Assembly: GCA_958450325.1 (NCBI GenBank)
Contig: OY288242.1
Span: 67,512,062 to 67,576,061, forward strand
Reading direction: 5' to 3'
Length of the DNA: 64,000 bases
From: Agrostemma githago
Lineage: Eukaryota; Streptophyta; Magnoliopsida; Caryophyllales; Caryophyllaceae
A model generated the notes under the pieces. It did not search any database. It had not been told where the DNA came from and worked only from the letters and a program-made list of their open reading frames with translations. This document shows, piece after piece, positions 55,442 to 64,000 of the stretch; position 1 is the first letter of the stretch, and every line of letters starts with the position of its first letter. Made by a program: the position numbers and the translations under genes.

Positions 55442-58369
55442 TGTAATCCCCTATAAATTCTAACGCAATACAGTGGCGGAAACACTGTAGATTTGGGATT
55501 AAAACACACTGATGTTCTAAATTTTACAAAAAGAACGGTCAGTCAATACAAAGACCAGTTTTTACAAAATGGCTAAAAAAAAATTCTCCAAATGGGTTTA
55601 ACAATCCAAAAATTAATATAAATGGAGTAGGGTAGGATCCATGCTACTCGCTAGCTCACACCCAAACCCAACAGCAAATTACCTGTCATGTTATAAACAT
55701 AACAGCCACAATTCAGTGGGGAGTAACGACGACGTTATCCCAGCCATATTACATGTAATTAAAGCATAATTACTATTATATCAAAATAGTTGAAAATGGA
55801 AAACGTTTAAAACGATATAGTAAAATAATTCAAAACAACTGCCAACCTGCAAGTCAATATCAACCAATAATAATAATGGCGTTATGGATATGAATCAGTG
55901 CAACAGAATAGACTTTCACTAGGAGAATACTAAACTAGCTTCGAGAACATAGTTCAAACAAATCAAACCTCGATCTCTAACTAGGCTACTCAACCATAAT
56001 AGGACGTCGACTTATCAATGTGAGGTCCTAGCTTAAGTAAATATGCACACCCCTCCTGGAACACCAAATGTGCCCAGTTCAACCCGACGGCGTCTTACAT
56101 GCGAGGTACGAGCTTAAGGTCAAAATGAACATACACTCTTGGACAAGAACATGCCCAGTTCAACAACCAATGCATCCCGCTCGGATACACTAGCCTTATA
56201 GATGATGGCAAGACGAATACTCTAGACTGTATTACTCTACCCGTACACTTCCTCTATTCCATAACTCCAAAACAAAGCCATTATCGTAATTCATTAGAAA
56301 TATAGTTCGTTTTTTAAAAGAGGAAACTTTATAGATATAAAACTTTTCTTAAAATAATAACTTTCCAAAAGTAGGTATTATTATAAATAGAAACCGATTA
56401 AAATAGGAATTATATAAAATAGTTAATATTAGGCCTCGAGACGTAAACATTATATTTATTATATAAATGTATAATTCATGATTAAAAGTCAACTAAAGTC
56501 AAAATCATAATTATTTTTAAAAAAGTTGAAGTTTAAGTAATTAAAAGTATTTAAATAACAAATTGACAGATTTTCCAGATTTGCACTATCTTACTATAAA
56601 ATTCGTAATTAAATCATTAAAAATAAAAACAACGTAAGATCAGTGTGGTTGAAAACTTTAGAAACTTAGTTACAACTTCTATTCCTATAGAAAATCCAAA
56701 TTCCAAATAAAACATGGTTTTTTATTCGTATATTTAAAAACTGTCAGAATTAGACACTCGATTGTATTTCTTTAATAAAAGACATTTGAAAATTGATTTT
56801 AAATAAAATCGAATTGAAAACATTAACTAGACTCTTCATATCATATGTACATAAATTACCAATATTAAATAAAAAGTTTATTATATGTTTCAAATCAGAT
56901 CTTATCATAACTGAAAGATTCGCGGATTAATTTGACGCCTGTTCATAAACAATTTATTGTGACCAAACGACTAGGAGTTATTTTACGAAATTAAATAGAA
57001 ATAAAGTAGACTTAAAATAAATAGTAGTATCTTTTCAAAGTTTTCATAAATAAAGTCTTTAAAATAGATTATTAAATCGCACAAAAACACTATCAGATTA
57101 TGAAATATGCTGTAACTTTATCAAAAACAATAAAACTTTCAATTTGATGATTCATACTTTTAAAATCACGAAAAATATAAAATAAAATTACTAGGGGTAT
57201 GTTTTAGTCTCGGCCTTATAATACTTTTTAATCATTAAAAGAAAGCCTTATTCGCAAATCTCGTAAAAACGATTTAAAATAACGAAACATGTGAAAACTT
57301 ATGATTTTAAAGTTTTTGTTATTAAAAACGTGACATACATATATTGTCTAACAAAAATCTAATTTCTATACATGCAACTACAACAATAATACCACATAAT
57401 ACCGAGTAACGTGTCAATGTTACCTTAATCGAGATCCGAATCAATTAAATAATCATCTTCGTCGGATCTAGCACGATAGCCTACGAAATAATTAAACATA
57501 TGGTATTAAAACCACATTATAAGAGAATAGAAAGGAGAAAACGAGATGAGGAACGAATAAGAGTAATTAAATTACCCTCGAGATCGGAAAGAATTAGAGA
57601 CGAATTAAGATCGGATTGATGATGAACCAAAAAGAAGAAAGGTTAAAATGAAACATAGAGGAGAAAAGAATTGTGTTGTGAATAAAATAGAGTAGAATGA
57701 AAGAGAATATATAGAGAAATTAGAAAGCTAAAAGATAAGAATAATCAAGTCACAAGGACTCTTAACTCAACTAGGAGAAGAGATGGTTGTGATGGAAAGA
57801 ACAAACAACGAATTGATGTGATAAGTTTCCGATTAAAATAAATACGAGGATAAGAATTAAAATAAATAGGACAAAAATAATATGTAGTGTTGATAAAATG
57901 TGTCCGAAAATATTTCTCAGGTCGATAAAAGAAGGTTTGTAAAATAATATAAATGTTTACGAAGAAATCAAATTAAAACGCGTTAGAAAATAATTATTTA
58001 TGAAATCGCGTAGTAAAATAATTAAACAACCATTTTTCGAAAATAAAATATTTTTGAGCTAGAAACCATTATAAATATAATCAAGCATTTTTAGAAAAAT
58101 AAATAGTTCAAACTCGATTTTAAAACTATTGTTCATAGAAAATATGATTCCTCAAAAATAATTAAACATACTTGCGATGAAAAGAATTAAATGGGTTTTA
58201 GAATAAAAATAGAATAATTAAAATCCTTTTACGAAAATAAATAATTTTAGACTCGATAATGAATGAGATCTCGAAATGGAAAAAATGTAATAGACGAAAT
58301 ATTACAGAGTTACGCCGATATAATCGTGACGGAACAGATAGCAGAGCTAGGAAATTTGCGGGTGTTACA
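55442..58369 (-). mobile_element. 2.9-kb solo LTR, second copy
   Basis: Reverse-complement copy of the 21064-26390 LTR without the copia insertion: on the minus strand TGTAACACCCGC...GGGATTACA. It interrupts the hAT transposase reading frame between the codons for LEDNE and KLHCTHLE. The flanks do not show a clean 5-bp duplication (TTAAC and ACTCA), which suggests a small deletion at one border. Confidence 0.75.
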
Positions 58370-58657
58370 ACTCATTGTCTTCTAACGAACATAGCCTACC
58401 AGAGGAAAATAAAAAACCAAAAATATTTTCAAAATCATTATATTGTTCAAACCTAGAATTTAATGAAGAAATTGCTTGATCAACAATGTACAAAAAATAA
58501 TTAACTCTAAAGGATTTAAAAATATTGTGTAAATTCGTTGAATAATTCCAAAGAAGTCCCTAGCTCTAGTACACGTATTAGCCATGTCACAAATCGTCAA
58601 GTTAAGACTATGACAACCACAAGGCATGTAAAAAGCTCGAGGATTTATGTCTAACAT
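58370..58657 (-). pseudogene. hAT transposase, middle part with internal deletion
   Basis: From 58657: MLDINPRAFYMPCGCHSLNL then DFFGIIQRIYTIF, a conserved block also present at 33700. A deletion joins it near 58510 to YFLYIVDQAISSLNSRFEQ and FENIFGFLF, which leads in frame toward the C-terminal part at 54991-55440. About 200 residues found in the related gene are missing. Confidence 0.7.
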
Positions 58658-58660
58658 CTT

Positions 58661-59003
58661 TTATAGGGGGTGCCATAGGTGCTTTCCTTGGCTGCACCCT
58701 GAACAATTGGATCCTAATTGCCCTGAGTTAGGCTCCTCTCCTGAGTCAGGTCCTTCCTCACCCTTGGTGAGGAGGGAAGGCTATGGCTATCCTGATGGCG
58801 TCAGGGCAGTTCCCTATGGCAGGGACTGGGACGTGAGTAGCCACGACTCAGAAGATAGAGAAGGTCAGGGCTACTCCTCTGGCAGGGATGAGGAAGAAGG
58901 CCCTGATGATCCTTTCAAGGACTCTGATGACTGGGATTGGGGGTCCGACGTAGGTGGTCATGACAGCCCCGGGGATTACTCTCCGGGTTTTGATGATGAT
59001 TAG
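58661..59003 (+). pseudogene. Acidic C-terminal ORF at the Tat element edge
   Basis: Open from the hAT junction to TAG. It encodes a P/S-rich stretch followed by a tail very rich in D, E, S and G (for example DPFKDSDDWDWGSDVGGHD). No start codon of its own is seen, so it is the end of a truncated ORF. It is followed by what looks like a plant 3' UTR (AATCAATGG polyadenylation-like signal near 59110). I do not recognise it; codon composition resembles the antisense ORF at 59542-61963. Confidence 0.35.
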
Positions 59004-59332
59004 GCCTGCCCTGTGCATGCAGGCTGACTGACTGAGCCGGGATACCAGGCTCCTTTTGTAATTTAATTTTCATACCCACTTTGTAATTTTGGCCGTCTTC
59101 GGGCCTCTTCAATCAATGGAAAATCAGGCGGGCTTTTTCATGTGTTTGTTTTTTGTTTTTTTTTTGAATGAATGAATGAATGACATCATGCGATGATTGC
59201 CCTCTAACCTCTGTTGCTTTTTCGAGGTTTCTTGGGAAGCGATGGGCAGTTGGGTTTTTTTAAAATGTATGACACGTGGGGGCTTTTCTTGGGGAAGTCT
59301 TCCGGATGGGTGACCCTTCCTTTTCTCTTGCC

Positions 59333-59340
59333 TATAAAAG
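59333..59340 (+). promoter_or_regulatory. TATA box of the antisense ORF
   Basis: CCTATAAAAGC about 200 bases before the ATG at 59542. A G-box-like ACACGTGG lies at about 59269, upstream. A CT-rich leader follows. This is a gene-like promoter arrangement on the strand opposite to pol. Confidence 0.5.
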
Positions 59341-59541
59341 CACTCATACGCTTCCCATTTCCCCCTTTCACACTTTTGAAAAACCTAGAAAATCCTTCTT
59401 CATACTCTCACCTCGCTAAAACGCTTTAGACAGAGGAGCTCTCTTTCTTGGACCTTCATCCGGCGACCGTCGATTTAGGTCAGAATCCTATCCTCAGTCC
59501 TCGTCTTTTCATTTCCTCGTTTTTCCTTCCCCTTAGTCACC

Positions 59542-61963
59542 ATGGGCAGCCATCGTGCTCGTATTCTTACTTTTCCTGACCCTTCGGCTGAAAAGGCGGA
59601 GGGTAGGGACGGGGTTAGGACCGATCTCGCTTCCTCCTCCGGGGGGCCTAGCGTCAGAATGACCGAGGAGGACTGCTCGGAGGGGAGTGGGGGGGGGGGG
59701 GCAACTCTCCTGACCCTGCTCCCTTTGACGTCATCGACTCTGATGACGAGGCGATGGAGATTGACACCTCCACAATCGCTGGCCCACTCGTCCCCAGGGA
59801 GCCGGGGAGAACTTACTATTTAGACAAGGCTAAATACAGAATTCCCCTGAGAACCTACCCGGAGTCCAAGAACCGGGATTTGATTTGAGAGAAAAATGCT
59901 GCTGGGGCTATCGAACGATTTTATAACTTCGGGGAGGGGTATACAGTCGTTGTCTCTGGAGAGAGGAAGACTGTGTGCTGCCCTCCTGACGGCTGCATAG
60001 CAGTTTATCATAAGTGTTTGGAGTTTGGCATGCGCTTTCCTTTGCACCCTTTTTTGGAGGAGACTTTCAGACGAATGAATGTGGCCATTGTCCAGCGAAC
60101 TGCTGTGGCGGCTGTGGCGGTCAGGTCGTTAATAGCTTATACATGGACCTGTTTATTCCTGGGTGAGGGGCCCTCAATCCATGCTTTGAGGTTCATGGCT
60201 GGCCTGCAGATGGTGGCCTCTTCTGAGGGTGAAGGTTCCCCTGGATATTTTTCTATCCTTAGGCAGAAAAAATGCTCCTTGGTCTAGCCAATTTTAAACA
60301 GTCTGAAGGACTGGAAAAATAATTTCTTGTATGTGCACAGCGCCGCCGGGTGGAGGATTCCTCGGCACTTTAGGAATCATGTTCATACCCGACTGGAAAC
60401 CCGTCAGGAGTATCACCCTGGCGTTGGGGGGAAGGCCCTTGAGGTGAAATTGACTGACAAGGACCTGAAACTGGTCAAGAGGTTCGCCGCCTCCAAGGAC
60501 AAGTCAGGCGTATTTGGCTCTGACTTCTGGCTTCCTCATGCAGAGCTCATAGCCACTGATGACTATTTGACCCGCGTGGGTCTAACCCCCGGCCTCGACG
60601 GAGGTAGTTCAGGGATATCAATGTTATTTTGTCCTCTTTCGGTCCTTATTCTTCTGTATTCTTCTGATTAACTTCTCCTTTGTCCTGCAGATCTCGCCAC
60701 CAGCCTCTGGTCAAAGAACGAGGTGAGAGACCTCGAACTGGATAGTGACTTTAACATTGTCGTAAAACGCCCCTCCCTTCCTTCCAGCTATAAGAAAGGT
60801 GGGAAAGCCCTAATGAAGTACGTGAAGAATATATCTGCCCGCCGAGCGAGACTTCCTCTTCCTCCCAGGCTCACGCCTGCAAGGTCGGCGGCTCCCCCCT
60901 CTGCTTCCCGAGATGTGGAGAGGGAGGCTGCTTCAGAGGCCACCATTTCCCTTGCTAGCAAACAAGGAGGTTCTCCTGCAGGGACTCACCCTCCCCTGGG
61001 GTCGAAACCAGCTAGCTCCGAGGAAACTGGGGAGAGTACTCCCTTAGAGAGCAGAAAGAGGAAAAACAGGGAACCCACGAATGCTACGCCAGTGGTGGAT
61101 CTAGAGGCTGATGTCAACACGCCTGACCCCAAGCGCCCTGCTCATGATGTTCCAGGCACTCTCTTCTCAGAAGAGAATACTGGGTTTCATTAACTGCTGG
61201 CGATAGTCTTGATGTTTCCGCCCTGCTTTCCGACTCCAATGTTGTATTGGCGGATCACCTTACTAAGTCTGTGACTTCCACTACCAACCAGGTGATTTTG
61301 TACATCCAGCGTACCTCCAGGGTTTTCCAGGCTTCGACTGAACTGGCGGCCCTCAGCCGTTTGAGCGACGAAGAGTTAGTAGTTACTCCTGGGCTCCCTT
61401 TCCCTGATCGCCTGGCGATGGTTGAGAGGGATGTTACCCTTATCGCCAGCTTGAAGGATCAACTGGCAAAGTGCGAGGGCGACTTGGGGGAGGCCAAGGA
61501 CCAGGCAGCGCACTGGAAGGCTCAGGGTGAACAAGTTGTGAGGGAGGTAACTGGCCTGGAGGCGAAGCTGGAGCAAGCAAAGAAGGCGGTTGCCGAGTTG
61601 GAGGAGGCCAAGAAGGCGGTTGCTGAGTTAGAGCAGTCTAAGAAAAAGATTGTTGAGCTGGAGGGTTCCCTGATAAAATCTGACTCAGACCTCCAGAAGG
61701 TGCAGGGCGATCTGACGACAAAGGGCGAGGAATGGCAGAAGGAGAAAGACGCCATTATTCAGAAAGCCCAAGTTGCAGTGGCGACGAATTTTGAGGCCGG
61801 AGCCTCCTCTTCTTTGCAGTTTGTTATGGAAGTTATTAGCGAGATGTTCCCAAACTTTGACGAGGATGCCTTTCAAGATCTCTATGCTACAAAGAATGAA
61901 GCTCGGGTCAATAGGTCGCCTGAGAAGGCCACTGATCCTGATCAAGATGCCCCCAATGCTTAA
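59542..61963 (+). pseudogene. Antisense extra ORF of a Tat element (PF04195-like 'putative gypsy type transposon' protein)
   Basis: The ATG sits in CACCATGGG. The N-terminal part is S/D/E-rich. The recognisable core is at 59890-60600: a YHKCLEFGMRFPLHPFLEET segment, then W.IPRHFRNH, as in the plant PF04195 family found as an additional ORF in Tat-lineage elements. An intron 60604-60690 (GTAGTT...CTGCAG) keeps the frame. The last part (61247-61963) is a long coiled coil (repeats of KKAVAELE around residues 110-150) and ends in an acidic tail. The copy is dead: a 13-G run at 59689 shifts the frame, TGA at 59886 and TAG at 60285 are in frame, and another shift lies near 61165. The role of this protein family is unknown. 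Confidence 0.6.
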
Positions 61964-62189
61964 CATGCGGGGCAGTCGTTCTCTGAGGGTTCTTGTCCCT
62001 ACCCTGCTGCGCCTTTGCTTCCTCGTTGATTTTTTAATCCTTTTGCGCGCCGGGCCCTAATGTGGCCGGCTGCCGGCTTGATGTAATATTTTAACTTTCC
62101 TGTGCCTGGATTTCTATTGTTCATCTGTCAAATTCTTCCGTTTTTTATGAATGTACTATCTTTGTTTTACTTGCTGTTTTTCTTTCAAG
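61964..62189 (+). other. 3' untranslated-like region of the antisense ORF
   Basis: T-rich sequence after the stop codon with TTGATGTAATATTTTAAC and TTTTTTATGAATGTACT-type plant 3'-end words. No further ORF. Confidence 0.35.
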
Positions 62190-62683
62190 GTTAGGCCCGA
62201 CCCTGGTTTCTCGGTTGAAGTTCAGGGGGGCTGGCCCCTGCCTGCTCAGAGGTAGGCAGGGGAACTTTGCGTTTTTTATACAAGGTTGGGGGATGCCCCC
62301 AGTCCTTGTTCAATCGGCACGTGGGGACCGGCCTGACCCTGGCTTCTGGTCGAAGTTCAGGGGGCCTGCCCCCTGCCTGCCCAGAAGTAGGCAGGGGGAC
62401 TTTGCGTTTTTTATACAAGGTTGGGGGATGCCCCCAGTCCTTGTTCATTCGGCACGGGGGCCCGGCCTGACCCTGGCTTCTGGTCGAAGTGCAGGGGGCT
62501 TGCCCCCTGCCTGCCCAGAGGTAGGCAGGGGGACTTTGCGATTTTTATACAAGGTTGGGGGATGCCCCAAGTCCTTGTTCATTCAACACGTGGGGCCCGG
62601 CCTGACCCTGGCTTCTGGTCAAAGTTTAGGGGGCCTGCCCCCTGCCTGTCCAGAGGTAGGCAGGGGGACTTAGATCTTTTGTT
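62190..62683. repeat. 135-bp tandem repeat, about 3.7 copies
   Basis: GACCCTGG recurs at 62199, 62335, 62469 and 62604 (periods 136, 134, 135). Each unit carries CAGGGGGCCTGCCCCCTGCC, a GC palindrome, and TTTTTATACAAGGTTGGGGG. ORFs on both strands are repeat translation. Such arrays are typical between pol and the 3' LTR of Tat elements. Confidence 0.9.
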
Positions 62684-62699
62684 GGGGGATACATTTTCC

Positions 62700-62923
62700 T
62701 TGGTTTTAGCAACTGGGTGCTTTGCCCCCTGCTCGTTTGTGTGTGAAATGCCCCATGCCCCCAGCTCGTTTGTGTGTGAAATGCAAGTTTGAACAGACAA
62801 TGAGTATGAATTCAGGACACTTTCTCATTTCTTAAGACATCCATGGTCGGAGTCGTCTACATTTTTTTCTGACTGTCCTCCGCCAATTTTGAAAAGAAAA
62901 GAAAATCTTCCAATTTCTTGGGG
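62700..62923. other. Spacer between tandem repeat and integrase end
   Basis: GCTCGTTTGTGTGTGAAATG occurs twice (62725 and 62763), a 38-base duplication. Otherwise no feature was recognised. Confidence 0.5.
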
Positions 62924-64000
62924 CTAGACATAATATTTCTTTAGAGTGTCGGCATTCCAGTGGGCGGCCAGCTCCTGGCCTTCAGGGTTGGCAATTCTGT
63001 AGGTACCTGGTCCCATGATCTGGGTGACCTCATACGGGCCTTTCCAATTGGCACTCAACTTCCCATGTTCTCTTGACCTCCCGACTGCATGCGTCTTTCT
63101 TAAAACCAAGTCTCCTACTTGGAAACTTCTTTCGTTCACCTTTTTGTTGTATGCATTCCTCATCCGCTGCTGGTAGGCGGCGATGTTAACGCCGGCCTCT
63201 TGCCTTGCTTCACTGACTAGGTCCAGAGCCTCGGTCATTGCTGCTTCATTATCCGCTCTGTTATACTGTTGGGATCGCAGGGTGGGGATTCGCACCTCAA
63301 TGGGCAGCAGGGCCTCGGCCCCGTAGACCAGGCCGAAGGGGGTCTGTCCCGTGGATTCTTTCCGGGTGGTCCTGATTGACCACAGTATGCTTGGTAATTC
63401 ATCTGCCCACCTGCCTTTGAGCTCATCCACCATCTTCTTCAGCCCGTTTAGAATTTGTTTGTTGGCAGCCTCGGCCTGCCCGTTAGTTTGTGGATGGCAG
63501 ACGGCGGAGTAGGCGACTGCTATGCCATGACTTTCCAGCCAGGCCCTTAAGGGGTCGTTGTCAAATTGTCTTCAAATACCAGCATCTTTGACAGACCAAA
63601 CCTGGTTATGATATTCCTCTAAATCACCTTCCTGACTGCAGGCTCAGTAATACTTGGGACCGTTTCGGCTTCGATCCACTTAGTAAATTAATCAATCCCT
63701 ACTATTAAAAACTTCCGGCCTCCCGTTGCCGCGGTGAAGGGGCCCAATATGTCCATCCCCCACTGAGCGAAGGGAATGGGAGACAAGATTGGCCTGAGTT
63801 CCTGGGCCGGAGCATGAATTGATGGGGCGAACAACTGACATTTTCTGCACTTTCGGGTTAGATCTCTTGCATCATCTAGGAGGGTTGGCCAGTAGTAGCC
63901 TGCCTTTAGGGCCTTGTGTGCTAGTGACCTCCCTCCTATGTGGTGGCCGCAGATTCCTGAGTGAATATCGTCTAGAACTTCTGCGGCCTGCCCTGCCCCC
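62924..64000 (-). pseudogene. Tat-lineage integrase, 3' end of pol, partial and degenerate
   Basis: Read from 64000 leftward: the zinc-binding part (HSGICGHHIGGRSL ... CRKCQ, about 63970-63840), the start of the catalytic core with the first aspartate in WGMDILGPF (about 63766-63740), a broken middle, and the last core motif HPQTNGQAEAANK with the catalytic glutamate (about 63500-63460). The open frame 63433-62924 covers WADELPSILWSIRTT, GLVYGAEALLP and the C-terminal WNADTLKKYY, and ends with no chromodomain. A stop occurs where VGIDYFTKW would be expected (about 63690), and a frameshift or gap removes the second aspartate region. Upstream pol lies beyond the window. Confidence 0.75.

Larger units (their letters stand above)
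54885..58660 (-). mobile_element. Truncated hAT element, split by a solo LTR
   Basis: The left end AAGGCCGTCAAGTGAATTTAG is a decayed CAGGGCCGG-type terminus. The transposase continues on the minus strand at 54991-55440 and 58370-58657, on either side of the LTR at 55442-58369. At 58660 hAT similarity stops at the border of another element, so its 5' part is lost. No TSD. Confidence 0.7.

Noticed and set aside
62191..62800. GC-rich ORFs on both strands, and the idea of a CRISPR-like array
   Set aside because: The repeat units abut without unique spacers and all frames read the same repeat; it is a plant retroelement tandem repeat.

Overview
This is a plant nuclear genome window, almost certainly from a dicot. 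There is no operon structure and no long conserved ORF. The sequence is AT-rich intergenic DNA filled with plant-specific transposable elements (TEs): Ty3/gypsy Tat-lineage and Ty1/copia LTR retrotransposons, CACTA/EnSpm, hAT, Mutator-type MITEs and Helitrons. The recurring GAACTGAACTG tracts and CGGAGTA motifs are reminiscent of Caryophyllales (Silene or Amaranthaceae), but that placement is an inference.

Layout. 1-791: 5' end of a minus-strand gypsy element, with a 52-bp tandem repeat, PBS and LTR. 1182-about 4900: 5' LTR (2.2 kb), PBS and leader of a plus-strand Tat/Ogre-type element, broken off into a 1.3-kb strand-asymmetric segment and microsatellites. 6959-7302: a small MITE. 7815-18827: a four-level nest in which each layer is supported by its own target-site duplication (TSD). 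It is a copia solo LTR split by a hAT, split by a Tat retrotransposon, split by a CACTA element that keeps TNP2 and TNPA gene remnants. 18833-21058: the one low-TE island, with a VQ-motif protein gene and an orphan exon. 21064-26390: a 2.9-kb solo LTR split by a small non-coding copia element. 26820-41578: a retroelement whose 5' end is split by a 14-kb minus-strand copia-type element without coding capacity, itself split by a hAT element with a nearly complete but broken transposase, itself split by a non-autonomous CACTA-like element. 41587-48829: a non-autonomous hAT split by two Helitron-like units built of degenerate tandem repeats. 49372-49542: probable first exon of a polyprenol reductase gene with no later exon found. 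50554-54884: Helitron, MITE and microsatellite patchwork. 54885-58660: a truncated hAT split by a second copy of the 2.9-kb solo LTR. 58661-64000: 3' part of a minus-strand Tat element, with degenerate integrase, a 135-bp tandem repeat array, and an antisense extra ORF with its own TATA box.

The host genes supportable here are the VQ gene, the PPRD-like exon and an unidentified 48-codon exon. Nearly all TE coding regions carry stops, frameshifts or deletions, so no autonomous element is evident. Insertion order can be read directly from the nested TSDs. No tRNA, rRNA or CRISPR array was found. Family names rest on recognition of motifs and termini by eye, not on database searches.
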